From: Bemisia tabaci
Lineage: Eukaryota > Arthropoda > Insecta > Hemiptera > Aleyrodidae
DNA length: 64,000 nt
NCBI RefSeq assembly: GCF_918797505.1
Contig: NC_092801.1
Span: 39,982,517-40,046,516, forward strand
Direction: 5' to 3'
Shown here: positions 48,640 through 58,679 of the stretch, piece after piece
Layout: every line of letters begins with the position of its first letter
Position numbering within the stretch: the first letter of the stretch is position 1
Translations under genes and position numbers: made by a program
Notes under the pieces: model-generated
Database searches by the model: none
What the model saw: the letters and a program-made list of their open reading frames with translations, nothing else
What the model was told of the DNA's origin: nothing

Positions 48640-51620
48640 TTCCTCCTATATTAATATTTTTTTCAATACAAATGTTACCAACTCCACTCTAAATTCCATA
48701 CAACAAAATGTAAGATAATATACATGGATTTTTTTTACTGCTCATTCCATTTTCTATGTGTCGTGGTAAGTACCAATAATATCTTCAAGGATGACTCGAT
48801 AAAAAAAAGCGATAGTATTCAGATATCTTCTTTTTTATCATTTATTTAAAGTATTGTTCTATTTTTTTTGAAATATGCATATTTGTTGAATAACTGAAAA
48901 AATGGGGAGTTCATGAAAATGAAAACTTTTATTGACTGGCTGGAGGGAAAAAGAGGAGAAAAGACCATTGTCGGAATGTTCCGTATGAATCAGTACCTAT
49001 GCAATTGCGAGAAACCAATGAACATGAACGAAAAACGATATTTCCTTCATTTTGAAGGAAATCTGGTAACCTTATAGTGGCGAAGGGACTGTGGAGCCCC
49101 CCTCCCCTCCCTCCTCACTCCTCACTCCTCAATTAATGTCTCTACCAAGTTTTGCAAAATTCATGGTTCTGTAAGCAGCTAATTGTCTCATTCGCCGAAA
49201 GTAACATGAAAAATAAGCTAAAAATAAGTTACGAAGGATCCGCCATTTCCAATAGTCATGAAAAAGTGGGTCAAAATCGCATTAAAACTTGTTATTTCGC
49301 TCTAATATCTTAAAAAAATGTAATCCTATACAAAACTTACGTGAGGAAAGGGTAATTTACTCTGTAATGAGGTCAGAAAAGCTCTGCATTCAGAGAAAAC
49401 AAGATGCGTGATGCGCGATGACCGATCCCTCCTATTGACTAGGCGCTCTCACATTGGAGTATTTCGCTTTTGCTTGTTTTTATTTATTACTAATAAAAAG
49501 AAGAGCTTATATTACTGAGGAAAAGTATTTAGGCAGTACGGTAAATTCATTATTATTTTTAAAACTGCGCATCGTTGAGATTAAACCAAGACAAGCGGCT
49601 GTTTCGTCGGTAACACCGTACTGCGCCGCCGCGCGCGTCCCGGGCAAATAGCGCAGCGCGCGGATCTGCCTCAGAACGGCCGGCTCCCCGTCCCCCGATG
49701 GTTTTTTCCCGTTTCACGCCTTTAATATCGATCCCACAGAAAAATTTATAAGAACCATTTTTGTTCCTGATAAAATTTCCTATCGTCCTGCTTAAAAAAA
49801 ATTACGCTAACACTAGCCGTTCAGTAGTTATTCAAAATTCAAAATTTGGGGGCCCCCCTGCCCCCCCAGGGGGCTCAGATTTTTGGGGTCTATGTCTGAA
49901 TCGAATGTCTATAGGGTAGAGATGAATCCCTGAAATTTTCATGCTTTCTTCCAGAAGTGCACGATTCTTATGATATTTTCCACTTATCGGCCCCACTACT
50001 CGGGAAGTTATCAAATTGGACTTGCAGCAAGTCATATTGCAGACCATTTTGCTGATGGAAAATATTGCTTTCAAGTGACGAAGGATAACTTTTTGCCAGA
50101 TTTTCAAAAATATGATATTTCCGTAAATTCGCCTCTTTTTCTTCGATCGCGGATCCTATCGAGGCATAAATCAAAAAAAGAATATCATATATTTATATTA
50201 ATCGACACCAGTCAAAAATCCAGCGAGGCCATTAAAGCAAGTTACTGCACATGTAAGAACGGTGCGCGTACCATCAATCCTTGTGCTCGTATTTGTTTTA
50301 CGGGCGCTATCACAAAAAACCAGCGCCTTCAGCCTTTTTGAACGAGTGCTTCCCTCTCAGAAAAGTCGATTTTGGCTTTTCAGACGACGAAGATGAGGAT
50401 GAAAATGCGGATCACACTGCCGATGATCCTATGGATTGCGGTGATGATAAATTCGGTGAGATTCCACTCTTCTATTTAGTATATTAATATAATTTTAATA
50501 ATACTTGTACACCATAATAGCGTATATTGTGTGCATTTATCTGTTCAAATGATAATTAAAGGTAGTCTTCCTCGGTTTGCGTCGCGTGGCATGACGGGAG
50601 GGGGGTGGGAGTGAACTATCGTACTCCGGAGCGCTGCCCCGCGGAAGCGGACCCCGCCGCGCCAACTTTGAAGAAGCATAACTCGGAGACAAATCGTTTC
50701 CCCAAGATGATCTTGGGCTCATTTTAACCGTCAGAGAGAGGGCTATAAGTTGAACAGTTTTTTGTTCATCTGCATGCGATCGTCGCTGCTCTAAACTACA
50801 GAAATCTGATTTTTGGACTCATGGAAAATTTTTGACAGGCCATAAATTGGTCAAAACTTGACCTAACTATTAAACATAATATACCAAAAGAAAGCTCTTT
50901 AAACGACCTTTCATTTAAAAAAAAGTTCAAATCGATATCTCAAACCGTTCAAAAGTTATAGCCAAAAAACCGTTTTTCATATAACCCCCCGCCCCCCCCT
51001 CCCCAGGGGGGAATTTGGAAAAAATTCAACCATTTTTGGGTGTCCCTGACCATGCCCTTTGATACCTGAAAAGATGAGGAGATTTCATTCGGGGCCCAGT
51101 TTCAATGGTAGATGGAACAACCTCTTGTCACATTGGCTTTGTTACTGCACGGAGGTCGTTGTCTTGCCTACCTCAAAAATTGAAGGCAAAATAAGAAAGC
51201 GCCGAAACTTCATACCTGCTCGAGTCAACGCTTTCTCAAAATTATCGGTCAGAAAACTGCAGATCCATGATGTGGATCGCATTTAGCAAGAAAGAACCAG
51301 CGTAATAACAGTGTTTTCAAAATTGCGCAACTTTTTCTTTACCTACTTTTAAAAATACTTAATATATGAACAGTATTAAAATTTACCCAATTTTTGCCTT
51401 TAAAATTAACAATTTTTTTTGTGGGAAGCAAAAACTATTTGCTATTCTGGGAGATTTTTTAGATAAGTGTGAAGACGCAAAATTTTTACAACATTGCAAT
51501 CGCGCGCTGGTTCCTTTTTGCTAAATGCGATCCAAGTAGATAATTATCGGATACTCAAAAGGTGAATTGCGCTTAATGGTAGAGTTTAATTATCATTTAC
51601 GTCTTACTTTTTTGTTGCAG

Positions 51621-54600
51621 CCCACTCCGGGGGGCAAAAGTTTCGATGAATTACTAGATGCTTTCAAGGTGACAGAAACCAACCGCGCAGCCGGCATACA
51701 GAGAGCGATAAAGCTAGCCGAGGACCGCAACCAAAATATGACGGTGAAATTTTTGGGGATCGTCGGAGAAGCGAATGAGATACTGGTGAAAATCCGGGAG
51801 TTTTTTGATGCCGGTAGGGTTCTGTTAAATTATAAAAGGGGCACAGCAACGATTCCGGAATCAGAGATAACTGCGGTAAGAAAAATATTGATTCACGTCT
51901 TTGAAATAAGTAAAATTTGGATCAACCACGGTTGAACCGATTTATTTCGACGTAAAACAACACGTTTCAAAAATGTACTGGTTACCGGTAGTTATTGGAA
52001 ATAATTTTCGATGACTATACTAAAGTTATCCTCGTCGATTCAGCCAAAAGTCGTTTGAGACCGCACTCGTTGACACTTTCGATAAAACATAGGAAAATTT
52101 TCGGTCAGTTTTCCTTGAAAAAAAAAAAAAATAAAAATAAATAATAATAAAACTTAAGGGGAAAATGTAACCGTCTCGCATTTTGTATCTCCGCAATGGC
52201 GGAGATACAAATTTTACGACTTTAGCATCAATACATGGAAGTTGCCTGTTTCGCCTAAAATCGATTGTTTGTCATATAGATTCCAATGGAAGGAAAACAG
52301 CTTTCCTGAGTTGCGAGAATCGCTACGTATCGCCAGTATGGCGAGTCTCGAAAGTTGGGAATACCGTTTCTTCTCCATTAAAATGTGTGTAAAAGAATCG
52401 ATTCCTTGTGAGACAGCTAATCTCGCCGAAAATCAATGTTTTTTGAATTGATTTAAATGGAGCCGTGTTGCCAACTTGCAAAAGCGCCACTGGCTACCGC
52501 ATAATTTTAAAATTCATTTTTGTTCCAGAAAACCCAGCTTCTGCATAGGCATAATTATTTGAATGATCAGTTGGATAGACTGGCTGCGATCCATAAAACT
52601 ATGGATAGTCAAATGCGGGAGGTATCTCAGGCTGAGTTGATTGTAGTAGCATCTGTAATCAATTCTCTTGAACAAAGTGAACAGGAATTGCATCCGTTAA
52701 TGAAAACATTCAATGCGGTTGTGGAAGAGCTGCAACAGGAAATAACCGTAAGTGCAAGAAGTTAAATTCTGACTCACATTTTTAACTAAAACTGTAAAAC
52801 GAATTTCATCATAACGCCTGGAATGCCTGGATGCAACTATTTGAGCTCCATGGATGTCCGTGTTGCATACGCACGGATTGAAGGCGTTTTGACTATCCAG
52901 GTACTCACCACTTCACCCGTGGTTTGCGATTCCAATGGCGGCTTTACTGCGAGGATCCAAAATGGCATAGATACCATTCAATTCTTCGACTTCGCGTATG
53001 CAACAAGTAAGTATATATCACCTAGGCACGAAAAGTTGCATACAGGCGGAGGATATGAATATATTTTTCGTGCTTCCGTTTTATATCATGATGTGTTGCT
53101 GCTGAACATGATTTTTAGAGCAAGTATTCGTGTCTCAGAGATGTCCTCGAAGGACAAATGAAGATTTGAGGGTGCTCTGTCATTTCGGATCCTCACAATA
53201 CAGCCCGCCGTACAGTGGAACGAGACTTTTCAAGGGGCAGAACGTGAAATTTGCGAATAAAATTGCAAATTTGCGTGTTAATTTCTTCGCATTATAAATT
53301 GTAAGGGATGCTCCTTGAAAGAAAGAGCTTGATGCAAAAACGGCTTTTTTCGCCCCCCTCTGGAAGTTCTTCAGACTTTGTCTATTGATTACTCATACTT
53401 GAGCGCTTCTTTTCCCAAATTTTCAGACCCCCAAAAAATTTTGGGGGGGAGCTAGGGGGAGTGGAAGTCAAAACCTGTGAACCTCGATATCTCTTGAACG
53501 ACGAAAGGTATCGAGGTCCGGTTTAGACGAAGAATCGTCTAAAATTGCATACTTTAAGATTCTAAAGGTCGAAATCCCGATATCACATTTTTAAGTCAAC
53601 ATATGTGCTTTTTTCCAGTTTTTAGGTCTAGAAAATTTATTTTAAACGAATAATTTACAAAGATCTCAATTTTTTATTTGAACCAAAACCAGTTTTTTAA
53701 ATTGTTCGTCTTATTCCGCATCCAACGAGTGGTCCATTAAGCTGGGGAGCCAAACGGTTCCGGAGTTATGATCGATTGAAGTTTCCGCTCAACGCGCGCC
53801 GACCGATTTTCGCTCGCAAAAAAGTCGGATTTGACTGTTATTAGATCAGATTGAATGTTCAAACTGAGTAAAATGCTTTATTAGGGACTCTCGAGGGTCG
53901 CTGAGTTCAGAAATTACCGATACTTCCAAAAAATTCACGTTTTTAAAATTATAGCTCCGCAGCGCTATTTTAGAGGCCCACTGAGCGCCGACCGGCCGCT
54001 CAGTGGTCCTGTCCGAAGCTGCAATTTTAAAAACGTGAATTTTTTGGAAATGTACGTATACAATTTCTAAGGTGTAACGACGTGAAGTTTGGTAAATAAA
54101 TTGGTGAAAATTATATTCTGTTCCGCTGTTCTGCTCTCCTCCTCCGAGAATGTGAGCTACATCTAGTTTTTTTATAACTATTATTGGCTTCATACATATT
54201 TTCTCCAAAGGAGAGCTACTAAAATTTTCATAGGATTAACGAGACATTAACCAGCTAACGCTGTGATAAAAAACTGTTATTTTATAAAAGAGATTGAAAA
54301 TTAACGTGTTTGCTTCCTTTTACACATTTGAACAAAACAATAAAGAGGGAGGAAGAAATTGTAAATTTAACGAACAGTCTCCAGATAATTTTGAACGAAC
54401 TTTGAGCATGCGTTTTAATTGTTTCTTTGGTTTATTATAGCCAGCTTCAGCTCCAGCTCCAACTCCAACTTCCAATCAGCAAAACAAAAGGTTCGACAAA
54501 TTACTGAATATATTCAAGAGCGTGGAGACCAACCGCAAAACCACCATGAAGGAGGCAAAGGAGGCAGTCTCAAATCATAAAAACTACGACACGGAAAAAT

Positions 54601-54765
54601 TCCTAGGGATTGTCGGGGAGACAGATGAAATATTGGTGAACTTGCGGCGCTTCTTCGATGCTGGAAAGGTCATGTTCGACGCCTACAAACGCCGATTGAC
54701 GTCTGGGGAACAAGATGAAGAAGCGGTAAGAATAATGCGTTTCTGATTCTACTTACAATTAGTGC

Positions 54766-54808
<43 letters not shown>

Positions 54809-57522
54809 TGCTGAACAAATTGACGCAAAAATAGAAATTCCGACGCGCACACCACTGGCGTGGTGAACGCTCGAAGGAAAATGAAGAAGATAAAAATGAA
54901 AAGAGAAGTAATAATATTGGAAAAGGGAAAAGAGAAAAAATGGGAATGGGGATGAAATATAAAAGCTAAAATAAAAAAGGGAATAGACGAAGGAAGAGAG
55001 TAAAAAATTATGGAAAAGAGAAATATGAGAAAGGGAAAAGAGTACGAAAAGAAAAAAAATATTTTTGGTATGAAATAAAAAAGGATTTAAAAATGTAAAA
55101 AAAATGAGAAAATAAATTATGGAAACAATAAAGAGTAAAAAAGGAGGGAAGAATCAGAAAAAATGGAATAAGGAAAAAATTAATGTATGAAAATAAAAAA
55201 ATCCTTTTAAAAAAGCAGAAAAAACGGGGACAATCAGAACCATCTCTCGCGAGTTATTCACGACGGAATCCAACGGTAAGTGTAATCCGAATTTTTGGGC
55301 ATAAATCGGCAACACGGCTGTGTCAACCTAACCTAACCTCTCCCGACACGACACCATTCAACGCATCGGTGCGGCGGCGGTCTACGTCGATCTGTCAATA
55401 GCCCCAGCCGCTTGCTTATATACCGCTGTATTTCAGCACTTTCTCGACTGGGAGTTGTGGCGTGCTCCTGTAATCCAGCTACCTGGAGGTCGGGTAATAT
55501 GGATGGTTTGAGGCTGGGAGTCCTGGTTGGCAGTTCTCTGCGTCGACCGAGCGTCCGCACTAAGCTTGTCATCAATATGGTAACCCTGGAGGAGTCCGGG
55601 GTAACCAGGTTGGCTAAGGAGGGGCGAATCGGGCCAGGGGGGAAACCCAGCAGCCAAAAGTCCCCGTGGTGAGCAGTAGTGGGATGGCGCTTGGGAGTAG
55701 GGTCTGTCAGTCAGCCCAGCCAATAGAATCGGACAGTTACCTTTTGCTCAAATTTGGTATCAAAATCTTTGTTCACCCTGTCTCGGTCTAGAAGCAGCTT
55801 TGATTATTCATTTAAAAAAAAAAAACAAAAAAAAAAAAAAAAAAAAAAAAAAAATGAAAATTAGTCATGACCTTCTGAATATTCTCGGTGTAAAAATGTT
55901 TGTTTCGTTCGTATCATTTTAAAACCAAGTTTAATTTTTGAAAAAAAAACAACAAAATAACAATAAAAATAAAATTGTAACAACGTTTTAAAAAAAAAAA
56001 AAACAAAACAAAAAAAAACCTTACCGAGCTTAAAATTTATTTTCATTTGTGAAAGTGGAACTAGGGTTTTGATTCTGCTGTGGTTAATGTCAATTTTAAT
56101 TTTTTGTGGATTTTTCATGTTTAATTTTCCTCATATTTTGGCTCCTTAATTATATTTCTTTAATTCTGTGTGTTTTCTCGTTTCTCAATATGTTGATGTT
56201 TATCATATGGACTGCATTTTGCAATTTGGACCTATAAATTCTGGCTCTTCTGGAAAAACACTTATGTGCATAGGGAAACTAATGGCACATACGTTGTTTT
56301 TAAACAGGGCCAGAATTTATAGTTCCAAATTGCAAAATGCAGTCCATATTTTAGTGGGTTAAAGGTAGAACGTCTCCACACTCGTGCGTCACACGCGCTG
56401 TTCAATGCTGAAAGTTCATCCCATTTCATTCAGATCCGTTTTATTGTTGCGGAGCGACGACGAACCGCCAAGCGCGAGTCAGAATCCAAGGGTGTGGGTT
56501 CGAGTCCCGGCGGAGGTCCAATTTTTTTTACATGAATTAATTTAATCTTAACCAAAGAGAACGAGTCTTTGCTGTAATGTTTAAAATTTTATTTACAAAT
56601 TTATAAATTTTTCTGAGTAACTAGATATTTTCAGCTCATTATCTGAGATCACTCTTTCACGCTTCAATCGGTACTTTTTGCTAAAGTTGGGAGGAAATAT
56701 ATATTTATGAACGTTGAATGTAATTCAATTAATTCATAGTAAAAACGAAAACGTTCGTACAGTGAACGCTCTCCAACGTGCATACGTTGGAACCAACCCC
56801 TTGTTTTATTTCTTCCTTCTTTCGTATTTCCTCTTTTCCATGTCCTCCCTGTATCATATTTCTCGCTTTATATTTCTTCCTTTTTTAATATTTTCTCTTC
56901 TTTCTCTAACTTTTTTTTTCATTTTAAATTAATTTTTTAATATTTACTTTTTTATTTTTCATTTTTTTTAATTTTTTCTTTTTTCTTATAATTTCTATCT
57001 TTCACGATCCTCCTTTTTATTTATTCATTATTTTTTTACTTTCCTTCCGTATATTTTTCTTCTTTTTAAATGTCTCATTCATCCTCCAAATTCCTCTTCT
57101 CATTTTTTCCTTTAGGTTTCTCCCTTATGTATACCCCTCCTTTTTTCCCTTATTTTCTTTCGTATGGTTAAAAATCAATAGAGCGAAATCATCAACTAAA
57201 GTTTGACCAATGCGCAGATATTACATTAATCCTAACATTAATTCTACATTATTCGTACATTATTCTTAATACTTTAATTAAAATTTAGTTCCAGAAAACA
57301 AAACTCTTACGAGAAGAGAATTATTTCAATAATCAAATGCAAAGGCTAGCCGCAATGTATTCACTTTTGGAGGAACAGATGCGCCTCCTGTCCAATGAGG
57401 AGTTGAAGAAACTGAGGCCAGTGATCGACATCATTAGCCGAAGTGAACAGGAACTGGCTCCACTCGCAACACAATTCAAAATCGATATGGATAAGATGGA
57501 AAAAGCGCCTAAAAAGTCATAA
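51621..57522 (+). CDS. unrecognised two-module, probably secreted protein (tandem-duplicated exons)
   Basis: Exons: 51621-51875, 52529-52747 (or to the stop at 52765), 54441-54725 and 57295-57522 (TAA). Introns have GT-AG borders and are all phase 0. Modules 1 and 2 align: FDELLDAFKVTETNR with FDKLLNIFKSVETNR, KFLGIVGEANEILV with KFLGIVGETDEILV, and LNDQLDRLAAI with FNNQMQRLAAM; both end with an SEQEL helix. Helical, charged and without cysteines, they suggest helical bundles or coiled coils. Exon 2 can stop at 52763-52765 or splice at ACC|GTAAGT into exon 3, so this may be one two-module gene or two tandem genes. The first exon starts with CCC and lacks an ATG, so an upstream exon is needed; the one at 43052 fits in phase, giving about 353 aa. 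No family recognised. Confidence 0.6.
52182..52211. repeat. perfect 13-bp hairpin
   Basis: TTTGTATCTCCGC (52182-52194) pairs with GCGGAGATACAAA (52199-52211) across a 4-nt loop. It lies in the intron between the two exons of module 1. The region around it (51876-52528) shows nothing else. Confidence 0.8.
52766..54440. other. intron/intergenic stretch between modules
   Basis: No supported exon. An open frame at 52823-53161 contains a donor-like GTAAGT after GCAACAA (about 53007) but has no clear acceptor and no recognisable domain. The piece 53350-53620 (CCCCAAAAAATTTTGGGGGG and 'tcgatatctcttgaacg') resembles the ends of the long-TIR elements at 43.8 and 51 kb. Confidence 0.35.
54770..54807 (+). 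repeat. poly-T run
   Basis: About 38 consecutive T, 45 bp after the splice donor of module-2 exon 1. Confidence 0.85.
54880..55230 (+). repeat. polypurine tract
   Basis: About 350 bp made almost only of A and G (AAGGGAAAAGAGAAAAAATG and similar). A complementary-composition polypyrimidine tract lies at 56806-57170 in the same intron, on the other side of the 7SL gene. Confidence 0.7.
55416..55422 (+). promoter_or_regulatory. TATA-like box of 7SL RNA gene
   Basis: TTATATA ends about 24 bp before the mapped 5' end of the 7SL sequence, the usual place for a TATA box in an external Pol III promoter. A proximal sequence element is not obvious to me. Confidence 0.5.
55446..55741 (+). ncRNA. SRP RNA: 7SL RNA (signal recognition particle RNA)
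   Basis: The sequence follows metazoan 7SL over its whole length of about 300 nt. The Alu domain has GTGGCGTGCTCCTGTAATCC then AGCTAC. The S domain has CGTCCGCACTAAGC, ATCAATATGGTAACC, helix 6 with a GGAG tetraloop (CTGGAGGAGTCCGGGG), GGTTGGCTAAGGAGGGGCGA, and helix 8 with GGGGAAACCC followed by AGCAG, then GAGCAGTAGTGGGAT. Both SRP19/SRP54 contact loops look intact. 7SL is the RNA scaffold of the particle that targets secretory proteins to the ER. A TATA box upstream and TTTT downstream argue for a live gene rather than a processed pseudogene. It lies on the plus strand in the last intron of the two-module gene. The reading frames crossing it are artefacts. Confidence 0.9.
55742..55745 (+). 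terminator. Pol III T-run terminator of 7SL
   Basis: TTTT directly follows the 3' end of the 7SL homology (CAGTTACC), as expected for RNA polymerase III termination. Confidence 0.65.
55813..55854 (+). repeat. A-rich runs
   Basis: Two A runs with a single interrupting C, about 70 bp after the 7SL terminator. Because they lie beyond the terminator they do not look like a retroposition tail of the 7SL copy. Confidence 0.6.
56208..56346. repeat. family A element, uninterrupted copy
   Basis: This 139-bp copy with ends TGGACTGCATTTTGCAATTT and TTGCAAAATGCAGTCCA is flanked by TA. It is the empty-site reference for the interrupted copy at 30198-30593: it has a single TTAT at the insertion point. 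Confidence 0.85.
56449..56530 (+). other. tRNA-like sequence with B-box and T-run
   Basis: GGTTCGAGTCC (B-box) lies in GGGTGTGGGTTCGAGTCCCG, followed by GGTCCA and a T-run (about 56522). A convincing A-box and acceptor stem are missing. A SINE head or tRNA relic is likelier than a tRNA gene. Confidence 0.35.
56806..57170 (+). repeat. polypyrimidine tract
   Basis: Dense T and C with few purines (TCTTCCTTCTTTCGTATTTC and similar) precede the final exon of the two-module gene. Composition mirrors the polypurine tract at 54880-55230. Confidence 0.65.
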
Positions 57523-57904
57523 GCATATCATCAAACCCACTTAAATCAGAGAATTGAACATTAAACTTATTTTTCTGATATTATCACCACACTGAGAAAA
57601 AAATTTCGGTCACATGAACTGTAGTTTGGTGGCACTATTTCGCACTAAGTGCACAATACTGCACCAGTGTATGTCACTATTTGGTTCATAAAATCGGTCC
57701 TTCGGTTCATATAATCTAACTTCTTTACCAGCTCAGTATATGGAGCCGAACTTCTTTCAAAATTCGATCCATGCCACCAGACTCCTTCCGCATTTCAGGG
57801 CAGTTTAAAAATATATTTTTCGCTTATCGGTCAACGTAACCGTATGTGTTCGTAAGACCGAATTTTTATTTCAGCATTGCATAATCCAGGATACACCCAC
57901 AACG

Positions 57905-58160
57905 CTGCCGTGCTAAAGAAAAACGCCGTATGCATTTTCAGGCGTTGCCAAATTTCTCCTTGATAAAAAACCGAATTTGCTGGTAAACTTATGAATGTTT
58001 TTTCTCTCAATTTTTTAGATCCTATTGCTCTCAACTGCACCTAAAGTTCTTGAATTTTTCAAGGAAAAATATTCAAAACTTTCCTGAAAAATGATCATTT
58101 TATCGAAGGAAATTTGGCAACTCTCGAATGTTCCTACGGCGTTCTTCCTTACCACGGCAG
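57905..58160. repeat. family H element
   Basis: Ends GCCGTGCTAAAGAAAAACGC and GGCGTTCTTCCTTACCACGG, with GGCGTTGCC/GGCAACTC inside. Confidence 0.75.
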
Positions 58161-58274
58161 AACGGTAGGATCGTTTTAGTGGGTTTTTCAGGAGAAATAT
58201 AGAGTTGGCATAACGTAGCAAACGTGGCATCAGGAACCATTTTATTTCAACAACATCTTGAAAGTAATAACCAT

Positions 58275-58505
58275 ACTACCAGACCACGTATCTCGGTTTG
58301 AGATGTTACAGAATTCCGGTCATACTTCATGTCTCAAATGAAAACTACTCTATGTAAATTTTTTTCTCAAGTTTTTTTCTTCTCTGTGCGAAGAAAAATC
58401 TGAGAAAATTTCAAGAATTTATATTGATTTTTTCTCTTTCAAAAAAAATAAAATGGGAGCAGAGATTTTTAAACACTGCTGATCAGATTTGATAGTTTTA
58501 CCGTC
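58275..58505. repeat. family B element
   Basis: Begins ATACTACCAGACCACGTATC and ends GATAGTTTTACCGTCG; a TTTCTTCTCTGTGCGAAGAA core is shared with other copies. Confidence 0.65.
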
Positions 58506-58551
58506 GATATTGAACTGTGAGTTTCTCAATGGTAATATCTCAAAACTTAAG

Positions 58552-58679
58552 AATTTTTTCCAATTCTAATTTTACTGTGTGGATTGTGATCGATAAATGA
58601 GTTTTGATTAATCAAAGGATTAATCAAAAATCATTTATCGATCACAATCCACACAGTTAAATTAGAATTGGAAAAAATT
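58552..58679. repeat. near-perfect 62-bp-armed hairpin
   Basis: The left arm runs from AATTTTTTCCAATTCTAATT to GTTTTGATTAATC; the right arm is its reverse complement with very few mismatches; the loop is about 4 nt. It could be a small foldback element or a small-RNA precursor. Confidence 0.85.

Larger units (their letters stand above)
44677..49998. mobile_element. second-level long-TIR element inserted in the SWIM gene
   Basis: The ends TAGTGGGGCCGATAAG and CTTATCGGCCCCACTA begin inverted arms of about 430 bp (to 45107 and from 49557). CTC lies on both sides (44674-44676 and 49999-50001), a 3-bp target duplication whose removal restores the frame of the interrupted gene. The arms include a C/G-run block near 44790-44815. 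Apart from the third element, its interior (45108-46140 and 48640-49556) holds no clear transposase. Confidence 0.75.
44387..50487 (+). pseudogene. SWIM zinc-finger transposon protein, split and frameshifted
   Basis: The N-terminal part lies at about 44387-44676 (GNLFDDYRIV, then KWLRKKVVFENLT). The C-terminal part lies at about 50002-50487 (SGSYQIGLAASHIADHF, YCTCKNGARTINPCARI, then SAFLNECFPL and an acidic tail). The order and joins match SWIM-containing proteins common in animal DNA transposons. A 5.3-kb element separates the halves; dropping it and one CTC restores phase between DTLS and GSYQ. The SWIM pattern CxC...CxH has its last His replaced by Arg, and a frameshift follows near 50285-50340. 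The gene is therefore dead. The exact transposase family is not identified. Confidence 0.7.
43751..51124 (+). mobile_element. outer long-TIR transposon carrying a SWIM-type gene
   Basis: Inverted arms of about 635 bp lie at 43751-44385 and 50485-51124, starting GAGGTTGTTCCATCTACCAT. They are almost identical; a 61-codon frame inside the arms translates identically on both sides. Between the arms are the two halves of one transposon reading frame, separated by a second element. Removing that second element leaves an element of about 2.05 kb. I could not find a target duplication. The superfamily is unassigned. Confidence 0.75.

Noticed and set aside
44677..49998. CACTA-superfamily assignment from CCCCACTA/TAGTGGGG ends and the 3-bp duplication
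   Set aside because: CACTA elements begin with CACTA and end with TAGTG; here the element begins TAGTG and ends CACTA, the reverse order, so the label is not supported.
44152..50722. Identical 61-aa frames beginning MSPRSSWGND in both outer arms
   Set aside because: They are identical because the arms are inverted copies. Composition follows the GC-rich arm and no domain is recognised.
52823..53161. 112-aa plus frame with an internal GTAAGT
   Set aside because: No acceptor, no similarity to the modules on either side and no recognisable domain.
55333..55723. Three overlapping frames of 80-96 aa
   Set aside because: They lie on the 7SL RNA gene, which explains the sequence fully.
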